Below, piece after piece: positions 42,935 through 52,157 of a DNA stretch of 64,000 bases. Source of the DNA: Mesorhizobium sp. PAMC28654 (GTDB taxonomy: Bacteria > Pseudomonadota > Alphaproteobacteria > Rhizobiales > Rhizobiaceae). The position numbers and the translations under genes were made by a program. The notes beneath the pieces are model-generated. The model did not search any database. It was given only the letters and a program-made list of their open reading frames with translations, and was not told the DNA's origin. Every line of letters begins with the position of its first letter. Position 1 is the first letter of the stretch. The stretch spans positions 5,379,001 through 5,443,000 of the forward strand of contig NZ_CP085135.1 of NCBI RefSeq assembly GCF_020616515.1, read 5' to 3'.

Positions 42935-43705
42935 ATGACCGGCCAAATTGAACGCGCACGAGCATTCCACGCCCTGCACGTGAAGGGAAATCCTGTCGTC
43001 CTCTACAATGCCTGGGATCCGGGCACGGCCAAGATCGTCGAGAAGGCGGGAGCCAAGGCCATCGCGACCGGAAGCTGGCCAGTGGCGGCCGCCTTCGGAT
43101 ACGCCGATGGCGAGAAAATTCCGCTGGAGCTGGCGCTCGACAACATCAAACGCATCGTTGCCGCTGTCGACCTGCCGGTGACCATGGACCTCGAGGGCGG
43201 TTACGGCGTTGACCCGGAATTCGTTGCTCGCACGGTAACGCTGGCGCTGCGTGCCGGCGCCATCGGTTTCAATTTTGAAGACCAGATTGTTGGCGGCAGC
43301 GGCCTGCACGACATCGCCGTCCAGGTACAACGCATCGAAACCGCTGCTTCCGCCGTGAAGGCCTCAGGTATCCCGGCATTCATCAACGCACGAACCGATA
43401 TCTTCCTCAAGGCCAAGCCGGATGCGCATGATGACATCCTGCTCGACCAGGCCATCGAGCGGGCGCAGGCGTATGAAAAGGCTGGTGCGCACGGTTTCTT
43501 CGCGCCGGGTCTTGGTGACGAGGGCCTTATCGAGACGCTCTGCGGTGCGACCGCGCTGCCGGTCAACATCATCGCGCTGGCGCATGTGCCTCCGCGCCAG
43601 CGGCTGGCTGAGCTCGGCGTTGCCCGCGTCAGCCATGGCCCTGTGCCTTACCGGCAGATGGCCGAGTGGCTGGAGGCCAAGGCGCGTCAGGCCATTTCAG
43701 GATAG
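42935..43705 (+). CDS. Isocitrate lyase/PEP mutase-superfamily enzyme
   Basis: A 256-residue TIM-barrel enzyme. It starts ARAFHALHVKGNPVVLYNAWDPGTAKIVEKAGAKAIATGS and has the metal-binding motif VTMDLEGGYG and FINARTDIFL. The KKCGH loop of true isocitrate and methylisocitrate lyases is absent, so it is more likely an oxaloacetate decarboxylase-like or PEP phosphonomutase-related enzyme; the substrate is open. The ATG at 42935 is chosen because it begins the barrel. Divergent from trpL. Confidence 0.85.
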   Translation: MTGQIERARAFHALHVKGNPVVLYNAWDPGTAKIVEKAGAKAIATGSWPVAAAFGYADGEKIPLELALDNIKRIVAAVDLPVTMDLEGGYGVDPEFVARTVTLALRAGAIGFNFEDQIVGGSGLHDIAVQVQRIETAASAVKASGIPAFINARTDIFLKAKPDAHDDILLDQAIERAQAYEKAGAHGFFAPGLGDEGLIETLCGATALPVNIIALAHVPPRQRLAELGVARVSHGPVPYRQMAEWLEAKARQAISG

Positions 43706-43745
43706 GGCCTGCGGCTTAAGGCGCGACGCGCTCGGGCCGCTTGAT

Positions 43746-44801
43746 TCAGGCCTCCAGCGTACCCGACCGTGCGTCCGCGCTCTTCCTGTCGCCAACCAGT
43801 TTCAGCAGGTCCTCGCCGGCGCGGATGATGCGGCGGGAACGGCGCGTGAGGATGACGCCGTCCTGCGGTGCGGACACTTCCGTGCGGCCGCCGGCTTCGC
43901 CCGGCGTGTGGACGATGGTGGCGAGGCGCGCGCCCTTGGCGACGCGATCGCCTGGCTTCACGTCATAGAGGACAGCGCCGGCACGGGGCGCCGGCATCAT
44001 CTCGATGTTTTCAAGCGGTGCCGCGACGCCGGTGAAGGGACCCGGCGCGGGCTGGGTGGTGTCGATGATCACGCCCCGCGCGACCAGCAGTCGGTACAGC
44101 CCTTCGGCATCGGCGGCGGCGAGGGCGCCATCGACATCGAGCATGCCGCGATATTCGACCGTGGTGGCGACGCGGCGGTCGAACCGCGCCACATCGGCGG
44201 GCGCGTTCTGGTACGGCATGATCGCGGCGCCCTCGAACGTGCCGTCGGCGTCCTCACCCCACAGCAACACCGCATCGACGCCCATGGCGGCGGCGCAGTC
44301 GGCCATGGCCGGCCACAGGCTGGTGTGGATGTAGAGATAGGCCAGGCCCTCGTCGTCGCAATGCAGGTCGAGCACGATATCGTGGCCAAACGACAGCTGC
44401 ACCAGCCGGGTCTTCAGCTGTTGGTCGGCCGTGCCGAGCGTGGTGTCCGGCAACAGTGCGGTATCCGGCGCGGGCAACAGCGGAAAGCCGCGGTTGAAAT
44501 TGGTACGGGTGCCCAGATGGAAGCGGCCCTGATGCTCGCCGAAATGATATTGGGCGCGGCCGATCGGATTGGCCCAGGGCACGATTGTCAACGAGCCTTT
44601 TATGCGGCCTTCGGCTTCAGCCTTGTCGAGCATCGGCATAAGCGCGTCGATGGCGACGACGCCCGGAAGCTCGCCGGCGTGGAGTGCCGCCTGCAGGTAG
44701 GCGGAGGGGGCTGATTTGTCGGTTCCAGCGAAGCGGAACACCGGGAATTCGTAAGAAACGCCCTCGCTGTCACCGGCGACGCGTTCGATCGATTTCTGCA
44801 T
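43746..44801 (-). CDS. Succinylglutamate desuccinylase/aspartoacylase-family zinc hydrolase
   Basis: A 351-residue M14-like amidohydrolase. Zinc ligands are visible in AALHAGELPG (H and E) and LDLHCDDEG (H). The C-terminal part GAVLYDVKPGDRVAKGARLATIVHTPG is a barrel-like lipoyl-type extension common in this family. It probably removes an acyl group from an amino acid derivative; the substrate is unknown. The start at 44801 follows AAGGAGGATTGTC. Upstream on the same strand is an MFS exporter with 83 bp between them. Confidence 0.87.
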   Translation of the reverse strand: MQKSIERVAGDSEGVSYEFPVFRFAGTDKSAPSAYLQAALHAGELPGVVAIDALMPMLDKAEAEGRIKGSLTIVPWANPIGRAQYHFGEHQGRFHLGTRTNFNRGFPLLPAPDTALLPDTTLGTADQQLKTRLVQLSFGHDIVLDLHCDDEGLAYLYIHTSLWPAMADCAAAMGVDAVLLWGEDADGTFEGAAIMPYQNAPADVARFDRRVATTVEYRGMLDVDGALAAADAEGLYRLLVARGVIIDTTQPAPGPFTGVAAPLENIEMMPAPRAGAVLYDVKPGDRVAKGARLATIVHTPGEAGGRTEVSAPQDGVILTRRSRRIIRAGEDLLKLVGDRKSADARSGTLEA

Positions 44802-44884
44802 GACAATCCTCCTTCGGCAGGGGAGAGACATGCCCCTCGACGAGGCCGTTGTCGAGTGGTCCAGTTTGTCTGACTATGGGCGCA

Positions 44885-46054
44885 CTACTCGGCGGGTTGC
44901 GCCACCGGCATCCTGCGATCCAGTGTCTGCGACAGCACCGCGACGGTGACCGCCAGCAGGGCGAGCGCGGCGCCGACTAGCGGCAAATTGGCGTAGGAGA
45001 CGCCCCAGGACAGCGCCACGCCGCCAATCCAGGCGCCGCTGGCATTGCCGACATTGAAGGCGCCCTGGTTCAGCGTGGCGGCGAGGTTTGGCCCTTCCGA
45101 AGCCGCCTCGACGACACGGATCTGCAAGAGTGGCACGACAACGAAGATGAGCAGGCCCCACAGGAAGACGATGCCGATGGCCACGCTTGCTATGGCGCCG
45201 AACTCCATGAAGCCGACAAACAGCACCGCCAGCAACAGCAGCGTGCCGATGACCGTCGGCATCAGCTTCCAGTCGGCCAGCCGGCCGCCGATGATGTTGC
45301 CGATGGTCATGCCGGCGCCAAACAGCAGAAGCACCCAGGTGACCGCTCCGGTGGACAGGCCGGACACTTCGATCAGGTAGGGCTTGATGTAGGTGAAGAC
45401 GGCAAACAGGCTGGCCGAGGCCAAGGCGGCTATCAGCATCGCCAGCCACACCTGCAGCTTGCCCAGAACGCGCAATTCGCCGCGCAGGCCGCCGCCGCTT
45501 GGCTCGGCAACATTCGATGGCACCAGCCAGGCGATGGCCGCCACCGAGATCAGGCCGATGCCGACCACGGCAATGAAGGTGGCGCGCCAGCCATAGGCTT
45601 CGCCAAGTGCTGTACCGGCTGGCACGCCAAGGATGTTGGCCAGAGTCAGCCCGGCGAACATCAGCGCGATGGCGCTGGCCCGCTTGTTGCGCGGCACGAG
45701 GCTCGCGGCAACGACCGAGCCGATGCCGAAGAAGGCACCGTGGCCGAAGGCGGTGAAGACGCGCGCGGCCATCAGCATCCAGTAGTTGGGCGCGATGGCG
45801 CAGAACAGATTGCCGACCACGAAGAGTGCCGCGAGCCCCACCAGCACCGGTTTGCGCGGCAAATGCGCGGTAGCCATCGCAACGATCGGGGCTCCGAAGA
45901 CGACGCCCAGCGCATAGCCCGTGACCAGCAGGCCGGCGGCAGGGATCGTCACGCCGAGATCGGCGGCGACCTCCGGCAGCAGGCCCATGATGACGAATTC
46001 GGTGGTGCCGATGCAGAAGGACGCAATGGCAAGCGCGAGGATCGGCAGGGGCAT
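44885..46054 (-). CDS. MFS transporter, AraJ/sugar-efflux type (DHA1)
   Basis: A 389-residue, 12-segment MFS protein. It begins MPLPILALAIASFCIGTTEFVIMGLLPEVAADLGVTIPAAG, a hallmark of the AraJ/YdhP-like DHA1 group, and has motif A-like MATAHLPRKPVLVGLAAL after TM2. These proteins export sugars, amino-acid derivatives or drugs. The start at 46054 gives this N-terminus; the upstream extension is rejected. It may be cotranscribed with the aspartoacylase-like gene downstream. Confidence 0.88.
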   Translation of the reverse strand: MPLPILALAIASFCIGTTEFVIMGLLPEVAADLGVTIPAAGLLVTGYALGVVFGAPIVAMATAHLPRKPVLVGLAALFVVGNLFCAIAPNYWMLMAARVFTAFGHGAFFGIGSVVAASLVPRNKRASAIALMFAGLTLANILGVPAGTALGEAYGWRATFIAVVGIGLISVAAIAWLVPSNVAEPSGGGLRGELRVLGKLQVWLAMLIAALASASLFAVFTYIKPYLIEVSGLSTGAVTWVLLLFGAGMTIGNIIGGRLADWKLMPTVIGTLLLLAVLFVGFMEFGAIASVAIGIVFLWGLLIFVVVPLLQIRVVEAASEGPNLAATLNQGAFNVGNASGAWIGGVALSWGVSYANLPLVGAALALLAVTVAVLSQTLDRRMPVAQPAE

Positions 46055-46160
46055 GGTGCGTCCAGAATGAATCGGTTCAATCGGAGAGTGCGCGAGGATT
46101 CGGGCCGTGCGCAACATACATTGCCGCATTGCAGCAATGCAGAAAGTCGAGGGCGGACGT

Positions 46161-46188
46161 AGGACGGGGCGCCGTGGCGCCCCGTCCT
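46161..46188 (-). terminator. Hairpin after gcd
   Basis: A perfect 13-bp stem (AGGACGGGGCGCC and its complement) with a 2-nt loop lies 35 bp beyond the gcd stop and upstream of the MFS gene on the same strand. No T run follows, so termination efficiency is uncertain. Confidence 0.65.
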
Positions 46189-46222
46189 GGTCATTGATGC
46201 ACGAAGAACGCGCTATCCAAGA

Positions 46223-48625
46223 TCATGGCGCCTTCGGCAGGGCATAGGCGATGATGTAGTCGCCGCGATCGGGCGACTGGCGCGAGCCGCCCGCCGAGAC
46301 GACGACGAACTGGCGGCCGCTTTCCGGGGACGTGTAGGTCATCGGCGTTGCCTGCGCGCCGACCGGCAGGCGGCCTTTCCAGAGTTCCTCGCCGGTGGCG
46401 ACGTCGATGGCGCGCAGATAGTAGTCCTGCGTGCCCGCATAGAAGACGAGGCCGCCCGCCGTGGTCATCGGTCCGCCGAGCGAAGGCATGCCGACGGGGA
46501 TCGGCAGACCGGTCTTCAGACCCAGCGGGCCGGTGTCCTGCAGTGTGCCGGCCGGAACCTGCCAGACGAGCTTGCGCGCGTTCAGGTCTATGGCTGTTAT
46601 CGTGCCGTAGGGCGGCTGATGGCAGGGCACGCCGAGCGGCGACATGAAGCCGTTCTTGAGCGCGCCATAGGGCGTGCCGAGTTGTGTTCCCAACCCGTCA
46701 TGCGCCGCCGAGGGGCCATAAGTGTCGGCTTCGGCGCGCGGCAGCAACTGCACGAATTGCGGCATGCGGATGTCATTGACGATCAGGTAGCCATTGGCCT
46801 CGTCGACCGAGGCGCTGCCCCAGTTCATGCCGCCATAATAGCCGGGATATTGCAGCGAACGGGTCAGGCCAGGAGGCGTGAACTCGCCGTCATAGCGCAG
46901 CTTCTTGAAGCCGATGCGGCAATAGAGCTGGTCGAAGGGGGTGGCGCCCCACATGTGGGCTTCAGTGAACGGCTCGTCACCGATCGAGGGCATGCCGACC
47001 GAATAGGGCTGCGTCGGCGACAGGAAATCCTCCTTGGCGCCGCCATTCTGCGGTACCGGCTTTTCCTGGACTTCGGCGATCGGCTTGCCGTCACGGCGGT
47101 CGAGCATGAAGATCTGGCCGCGCTTGGTCACCTGGATCAGCGCCGGCACCTTGCCGCCCTTGCCGTCCGGCACGTCATAGAGCGCCGGTTGCGAGGGGAG
47201 GTCGTAGTCCCACAGGTCGTGATGCACGGTCTGGAACTTCCAGCGCTCGCGGCCGGTGGCGATGTCGAGCGCCACGACCGAGGCGGTGTAGTCTTCCGCC
47301 GCCTTGCTGCGCTCGGCGCCGAAGAAGTCGGGCGTGGCGTTGCCGGTCGGCAGATAGACAAGGCCGAGCGCGTCGTCATAGCTCGGTGTCGACCAGACAT
47401 TGGGCGTGCCGCGTGTGTAGCTCTGGCCTTCCGGCGGCAACTTGGTGATCGCGGGATTGCCGAGGTCCCATGCCCACACCAATTCGCCGGTCTTGGCGCT
47501 GAAGGCGCGGATGGCGCCGGACGGTTCGCCGGTCTCGACATTGTCCCAGACCCAGCCGCCGATCATGATGAGATCGCGCATGACGGTGGGGGCCGAGGTC
47601 TGGAAGTAGAAGCCGGGCTTGACCTCGCCCATGCCCTGCTTGAGGTCGACAGTGCCGCCCTGGCCGAAATCCTGGCAGGGCTGGCCGGTCCTGGCGTCGA
47701 TCTCGATCAGCCGGGCATCGATGGTGGTCATGACGATGCGGCCGGCGCACGCCGCCGATACAGGGGCGGGCGTTGTCGTTGTGGTGCCGTCGGCGGCAGG
47801 TGCAGCAGTTGCTGCAACGGTTGCGGGCTCATAGTAGCTCACGCCGCGGCAGCGTTGCCACAGCGGCGCCGAAGCCTTGGGGTCGAACTTCCAGCGCGGT
47901 TCGCCGGTCTCGGCGTTGAGCGCGTTGACGATGTTGTGGGAGGAGCAGGTATAGACGGTGTCGCCCACCTGCAGCGGCGTGTTCTGGTCTTCCGCGCCCT
48001 TGGTCGGAACGTCGCCGGTGCGGAAGGTCCAGGCGACCTTGAGATCCCTGACATTGTCCTTGTTGATCTGGTCGATGGGCGCATAACGGGTGCCGGCGGG
48101 TGTGCGGCCATAATGGCGCCAGTCGGTATTCGCAGCGGCGGCCGGGGCGGGAGCGGTGGTGGCGGCAGCCACCGTGTTGCGGATCACCCCATGTGGCTGA
48201 AAGGCATAGGCCCCGGTGGCGATCAGCGCCAGCACGAGAAGGCCGGCGAGAGCGAAGGGGCCTCGCTTGCCGCCGCTGGATGACGGGAACAGCGGCGCCA
48301 GTAGAAGGGCGATGACCGCCAGCACGGCGGGAGCGACCAGCCGTGGCACCAGCGGCCAGAAATTGAGGCCTGCTTCCCAGAGCGCCCAGGCAACGGTGGC
48401 GAGGAAGATCAGGATGTAGAGCCAGAAGCCTGCCTGGCGGCGCAAGGCAAAAAGGAAGCCGGAAATGATGATGCCGACGCCGGCCAGCGCGTAGTACCAG
48501 GAGCCGCCAAGGCCAACCAGTTGAACGCCGCCATAGAGCAGCGGCAGCCCGATGATCATCAGGATCAGGCCGAAAAGCACGAGCAGCCAGATGCCGCCGG
48601 ATCTGTTGGAATCTTGTTCTGACAT
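46223..48625 (-). CDS. gcd: Membrane-bound PQQ-dependent glucose dehydrogenase
   Basis: Gcd oxidises glucose to gluconolactone in the periplasm and passes electrons to ubiquinone. The 800-residue protein has five N-terminal membrane segments (about 12-145) and a periplasmic eight-bladed quinoprotein propeller starting DWRHYGRTPAGTRYAPIDQINKDNV. Blade motifs such as GRERWKFQTVHHDLWDYDLPSQP and FTEAHMWGATPFDQLYCRIGF agree with Escherichia coli Gcd. Length is normal. PQQ synthesis genes are not in the window. A MarR-type gene is divergent. Confidence 0.95.
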   Translation of the reverse strand: MSEQDSNRSGGIWLLVLFGLILMIIGLPLLYGGVQLVGLGGSWYYALAGVGIIISGFLFALRRQAGFWLYILIFLATVAWALWEAGLNFWPLVPRLVAPAVLAVIALLLAPLFPSSSGGKRGPFALAGLLVLALIATGAYAFQPHGVIRNTVAAATTAPAPAAAANTDWRHYGRTPAGTRYAPIDQINKDNVRDLKVAWTFRTGDVPTKGAEDQNTPLQVGDTVYTCSSHNIVNALNAETGEPRWKFDPKASAPLWQRCRGVSYYEPATVAATAAPAADGTTTTTPAPVSAACAGRIVMTTIDARLIEIDARTGQPCQDFGQGGTVDLKQGMGEVKPGFYFQTSAPTVMRDLIMIGGWVWDNVETGEPSGAIRAFSAKTGELVWAWDLGNPAITKLPPEGQSYTRGTPNVWSTPSYDDALGLVYLPTGNATPDFFGAERSKAAEDYTASVVALDIATGRERWKFQTVHHDLWDYDLPSQPALYDVPDGKGGKVPALIQVTKRGQIFMLDRRDGKPIAEVQEKPVPQNGGAKEDFLSPTQPYSVGMPSIGDEPFTEAHMWGATPFDQLYCRIGFKKLRYDGEFTPPGLTRSLQYPGYYGGMNWGSASVDEANGYLIVNDIRMPQFVQLLPRAEADTYGPSAAHDGLGTQLGTPYGALKNGFMSPLGVPCHQPPYGTITAIDLNARKLVWQVPAGTLQDTGPLGLKTGLPIPVGMPSLGGPMTTAGGLVFYAGTQDYYLRAIDVATGEELWKGRLPVGAQATPMTYTSPESGRQFVVVSAGGSRQSPDRGDYIIAYALPKAP

Positions 48626-48773
48626 GTCGGTCCTCACGCTTGTCCGGATGCGGCGCCTCGCGGTCGCGGCGGCCGAAGGGGCCGTCAGGGCGATCTTTGG
48701 ATGTGAGGTCGTCGGCTTCCGGTTTCGGCGACGGGGGCTTCGCCAGGGAAAAGAATTTTATCGCAACCTAATA

Positions 48774-48787
48774 GATAGCATGTTATC
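48774..48787. promoter_or_regulatory. Near-perfect dyad upstream of the MarR gene beside gcd
   Basis: GATAGCATGTTATC is palindromic except for one base pair and sits 10 bp before the MarR-type start codon, within the 171-bp divergent region to gcd. It is a candidate MarR operator; function is inferred. Confidence 0.5.
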
Positions 48788-48796
48788 CTTTTCGGC

Positions 48797-49249
48797 ATGC
48801 CCAAGCAAGACCCTGATCGTGCCAGATTTGGTCTGTTGGTTATTTCAGTCGCCAGGCTGTGGCGGCGCGCCGCCGACAAGGCGCTCGACGATTGCGGCCT
48901 GTCGCATGCCACCGCCATGCCGCTGGTGATGCTGTCGCGCCTCGGCGATCATCAGCGCCAGGGCGTGCTTGCCGATCAGCTGGGTTTCGAGGGCCCATCG
49001 CTGGTGCGCATCGTCGATCTTCTGGTGGAAGAGGGGCTGGTGACACGCGCCGAGGATCCCGCCGACCGACGGGCAAAAATCCTGTCGCTGACCGATGCCG
49101 GGCGCCAGCGCGTAATCGAGATCGAACGCCTTCTGGCGGTGCTGCGAGCCGACCTGCTCAAGGATGTCAGTGACGCCGAATTGCGAAATTCTGTTGGCGT
49201 GCTGGACCGGCTTGAAACGATGCTGGTTGCGCAAGAGGACGCGAAGTAG
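48797..49249 (+). CDS. MarR-family transcriptional regulator
   Basis: A 150-residue MarR protein. The winged helix spans LSHATAMPLVMLSRLGDHQRQGVLADQLGFEGPSLVRIVDLLVEEGLVTRAEDPADRRAKILSLTDAG. It is closest in appearance to the SlyA/YetL-like group. It diverges from gcd and converges with the FAD oxidoreductase gene (7 bp between stops). Autoregulation and control of gcd are plausible but inferred. The ligand is unknown. Confidence 0.88.
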   Translation: MPKQDPDRARFGLLVISVARLWRRAADKALDDCGLSHATAMPLVMLSRLGDHQRQGVLADQLGFEGPSLVRIVDLLVEEGLVTRAEDPADRRAKILSLTDAGRQRVIEIERLLAVLRADLLKDVSDAELRNSVGVLDRLETMLVAQEDAK

Positions 49250-49255
49250 GACGCC

Positions 49256-50632
49256 TCACGCCAGCGGCTTCAGCTCCTGGGCGATTGTGGGCAAAAGCTC
49301 CGACACGGTCGGATGGATGTGTACCGCACGCGCGAGCGTGTCGACGGGCGCCCTGGCGTACATCAGGTCGAGCACGCAATGCACGGCCTCGTCGCCGCCG
49401 GGACCAAGCACCGAGCAGCCGAGGATTTCCCTGGTGTCGGCGTCGACCAGGATCTTCATGAAGCCTTGCGTCTCGCCCTTTTCCACCGCGCGGCCGACAC
49501 GGGTCATCGGCCGCTGGCCGATGAGTGCGCGGCGGCCGGATTTGCGCACCGCTGTCTCGGTCATGCCGCAGCGGCCGAGCGGCGGGTCGATGTAGAGCGC
49601 ATAGGCTTCGATGCGGTCGCTGACCTTGCGCGGGTCGTTGTCGAGCAGGTTGGCGGCGACGATCTCGTAGTCGTTGTAGGAAGTGTGGGTGAAGGCGCCC
49701 TTGCCGTTGCAGTCGCCCATCGCCCAGATGCCGGGGACGCTGGTGCGCAGCTGGTCGTCGACGGTGACGAAGCCGCGCTTGTCGACCTCGACGCCGGCCT
49801 TGTCGAGGCCGAGATCGTCGGTGTTGGGCACCCGCCCCAGAGCCAGCAGCACATGCGACCCGACCGCAGGCGGCTTGCCGGCCGAGAAGGTCACGGCAAT
49901 ATCTCCGCCCTGCTTGGCGAAGCTGATGTCGTCGGCGCCGACATGGACCGTAATGCCCTCATTTTCGAGAATGGACAGGATGGCGGCCGAGACGTCCTCA
50001 TCCTCGCGGCCAGTCAGGCGCGGGCTTTTTTCGATGACGGTGACTTCCGAGCCGAAGCGGCGGAACATCTGCGCGAATTCGAGCGAGATGTAGCTGCCGC
50101 CGACAACGATGAGATGGCGCGGCAGCACGTCGAGATCCATCATCGACGAATTGGTCAGATAGTCGATGTCGTGAATGCCCGGCAGGTCGGGCAGCGAGGC
50201 GCGGCCGCCGGTGTTGAGGAAGATCTTGTCGGCGGTCAAAAGGTCATCGCCGACGCGCACCGTGTTGGCGGATTCGAAACGTGCATGGCCGCGATAGAGC
50301 GTGCAGCCCTTCATGCCCGCTATCCATGTCTCCAGATTGCCGCGGGCGTCGTTCGTGACCTTGTCCTTGCGCGCCTTGATCCGATGATAATCGACGCCGA
50401 CGGGGCCAGAGAGCGTCACGCCATAATCCGCCGCGCGCCGCGCCAGATGCGCGGCATAGGCGCTGGCCACCATGGTCTTGGTCGGCATGCAACCGGTGTT
50501 GACGCAGGTGCCACCGACCAGCTTGCGTTCGATCAGCGCCACGCTCATGCCGGCTGCCGTCAGGCGACCCGCCAATGGCGGGCCGGCCTGACCGCAGCCG
50601 ATGATGATGGCGTCGAAGGCCTTTGCCGTCAT
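49256..50632 (-). CDS. FAD-dependent pyridine nucleotide-disulfide oxidoreductase (mercuric-reductase-like)
   Basis: A 458-residue class I flavoprotein. FAD is bound by IIIGCGQAGPPLAGRL, the redox-active disulfide is in GGTCVNTGCMPTKT (CxxxxC), NAD(P) is bound by IVVGGSYISLEFAQMF, and the second FAD motif is GIWAMGDCNGKGAF. The C-terminal dimerisation domain ends with HIHPTVSELLPT, carrying the catalytic His-Pro. It lacks the N-terminal metal-binding and C-terminal cysteines of MerA, so mercury reduction is not supported. Its ATG overlaps the stop of the DUF4126 gene, so they are cotranscribed. Confidence 0.9.
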   Translation of the reverse strand: MTAKAFDAIIIGCGQAGPPLAGRLTAAGMSVALIERKLVGGTCVNTGCMPTKTMVASAYAAHLARRAADYGVTLSGPVGVDYHRIKARKDKVTNDARGNLETWIAGMKGCTLYRGHARFESANTVRVGDDLLTADKIFLNTGGRASLPDLPGIHDIDYLTNSSMMDLDVLPRHLIVVGGSYISLEFAQMFRRFGSEVTVIEKSPRLTGREDEDVSAAILSILENEGITVHVGADDISFAKQGGDIAVTFSAGKPPAVGSHVLLALGRVPNTDDLGLDKAGVEVDKRGFVTVDDQLRTSVPGIWAMGDCNGKGAFTHTSYNDYEIVAANLLDNDPRKVSDRIEAYALYIDPPLGRCGMTETAVRKSGRRALIGQRPMTRVGRAVEKGETQGFMKILVDADTREILGCSVLGPGGDEAVHCVLDLMYARAPVDTLARAVHIHPTVSELLPTIAQELKPLA

Positions 50633-51090
50633 CGCAGCGCTGCCACGATCAGCAGGCCGCAGATGATCGCAACCGCATCCTCGATGAAGGCGGCGGGCTG
50701 GTCCTTGCCGAAGGCGTCTGCCAGCCGGGCGCGCGCTTCGGCACCGCCCAGCGTGCCGATGACAGCGCCGATGGCGCCGGCAATCAGGCCACCGATCGTG
50801 GAGCCGGCGGTCGCGCCAATCACAGCGCCGCTGAAGGCACCCATGATGATGCGCGCGCCGAATTGCGGCGGGGTTTTCCTGCTCGGTGTCGACGGCAGCT
50901 GATCGGCAACCAGTTCGGCAATGGCCAGGATGGTGAAGATGCCGACGGCGGCCCAGTGGCTCATGAAGCTTGCCCAGGTGCCGGCAACCGGCAGCCAGCC
51001 GAGATACGCGCCCCACGCGATGGCGGCCGGCGCGGTCATGGTGCGCAGGCCGGCGATGACGCCGATCAGAAGTGCAAGAATATACAACAT
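50629..51090 (-). CDS. DUF4126-type small membrane protein
   Basis: A 153-residue protein with about four membrane segments: MLYILALLIGVIAGLRTMTAPAAIAWGAYLGW, then glycine-rich segments IIMGAFSGAVIGATAGSTIGGLIAGAIGAVIGTLGG, and a C-terminal AIICGLLIVAALR. This matches the DUF4126 family. The start at 51090 begins the first segment; the much longer open frame upstream is not coding. It overlaps the following oxidoreductase gene by 4 bp (ATGA), which ties the two functionally. Confidence 0.85.
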   Translation of the reverse strand: MLYILALLIGVIAGLRTMTAPAAIAWGAYLGWLPVAGTWASFMSHWAAVGIFTILAIAELVADQLPSTPSRKTPPQFGARIIMGAFSGAVIGATAGSTIGGLIAGAIGAVIGTLGGAEARARLADAFGKDQPAAFIEDAVAIICGLLIVAALR

Positions 51091-51233
51091 GGTTGGTCCC
51101 CTCCATGCCGGACGGACAATCCAGCAGTGCAAGCTAACATAGGCCCGGCATTTGACCAGCGGCGATGTCCGCCCTGGCGCTTTCCCGTTGGCATGGACTG
51201 TGCTTTGGCTGCAATTCAAACAGGAGGTACCGC

Positions 51234-51791
51234 ATGGCCGAAAGCGAGCGCGCAAAGATGGCGGCCGGCGAATGGTACACATGCCTTGACGCGGAACTGG
51301 AGACGTTGCGCGCCTCCGCTGCCGATGCGGTGTTCGAACACAATTCCCTGCCGCCCCGTCAGCGCCGGAATCTCGGGCCGGGCTTGAAGGCACTGCTCGG
51401 CGGCGTGGGGGAGGGCGCTCGCATCGAAGCGCCGTTCCACTGCGCCTATGGCTTCAACATCTTTCTCGGCGACGGGGTCTTCCTCAATGCCGGCTGCACC
51501 ATCCTCGACACCGCAAGCGTGCGCATCGGCAAGGGAACGCTGCTTGGTCCCAATGTGCAGATCTACTGCGCCGAGCATCACAAGGAGGCCAGTGGGCGGC
51601 AAGCGGGTCTGGAGATCGCCAGGTCGGTCGACATCGGCGCCAATGCCTGGATCGGCGGCAGCGCCATCATTCTTGGTGGCGTGACCATTGGTGACGGCGC
51701 CATCGTCGGCGCGGGGGCGGTGGTGACGCGCGATGTGCCTGCCAATACCACCGTCGTCGGCAATCCGGCGCGGCAGGTCACGCGCGGCTGA
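51234..51791 (+). CDS. Sugar O-acetyltransferase (maltose/nodulation acetyltransferase-like)
   Basis: A 185-residue left-handed beta-helix acetyltransferase with the Mac N-terminal domain (SERAKMAAGEWYTCLDAELETLRASA) and hexapeptide repeats, e.g. IGANAWIGGSAIILGGVTIGDGAIVGAGAVVTRDVP; the catalytic histidine lies in YCAEHHKEASG. It resembles maltose acetyltransferase and NodL, but without nod genes nearby it is probably a general sugar acetyltransferase. GGAGGT precedes the ATG at 51234. Confidence 0.92.
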   Translation: MAESERAKMAAGEWYTCLDAELETLRASAADAVFEHNSLPPRQRRNLGPGLKALLGGVGEGARIEAPFHCAYGFNIFLGDGVFLNAGCTILDTASVRIGKGTLLGPNVQIYCAEHHKEASGRQAGLEIARSVDIGANAWIGGSAIILGGVTIGDGAIVGAGAVVTRDVPANTTVVGNPARQVTRG

Positions 51792-52157
51792 CGCTCCCGT
51801 GCCGGGCCTTGGCGGCAGTCGTCCCTGCTGCCGGGTTGAGAATTCATCGGGCACACCAGTTGTGAAAATCTACTTCGGTTTTCCGCTGAGCCGAGGGCTG
51901 TTTGCCGATGTGCCAACAAAAGCAAGGACGACCGTGAGGCTGGAAAGCGACAGCGCGCGCCGTATCCTGCGATCCAATCCGCAGTTCCTTCGAACGTCTA
52001 AGTACGGGTCCGGTAACCACATCTGCGCGCGGATGATGGTGCCGCCTCGTCTAGTTTCAAAAGAGATTGCGCATCACCCATTTGGGTGATGTTTAGCCCT
52101 TCCTAACGTGTAGCCAGTGTGTTCAAGTGTAAGTTGCCGTTACACACGCTAGAGTGA
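51792..52157. other. Intergenic region upstream of the LuxR-type gene
   Basis: No gene is supported in these 366 bp. The last 80 bp are AT-richer and contain the direct/inverted motif ATCACCCATTTGGGTGAT (52073-52090), a perfect 18-bp palindrome, about 68 bp before the LuxR-type start, which is a candidate regulatory site. Confidence 0.5.

Noticed and set aside
46619..48283. 554-codon plus-strand frame across gcd
   Set aside because: It is antisense to gcd, which has all family blocks; the plus-strand translation has biased, low-complexity composition.
49256..50632. Calling the flavoprotein mercuric reductase
   Set aside because: The core disulfide is present but the C-terminal cysteine pair and N-terminal metal-binding domain of MerA are not.
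49256..51106. Long minus-strand frame fusing the FAD oxidoreductase to upstream sequence
   Set aside because: The upstream 150 codons are the wrong frame of the DUF4126 gene; the oxidoreductase starts at 50632 with an ATGA overlap.
51234..51791. Naming the acetyltransferase NodL
   Set aside because: NodL and maltose acetyltransferases are too similar to separate by eye and no nodulation genes are adjacent.
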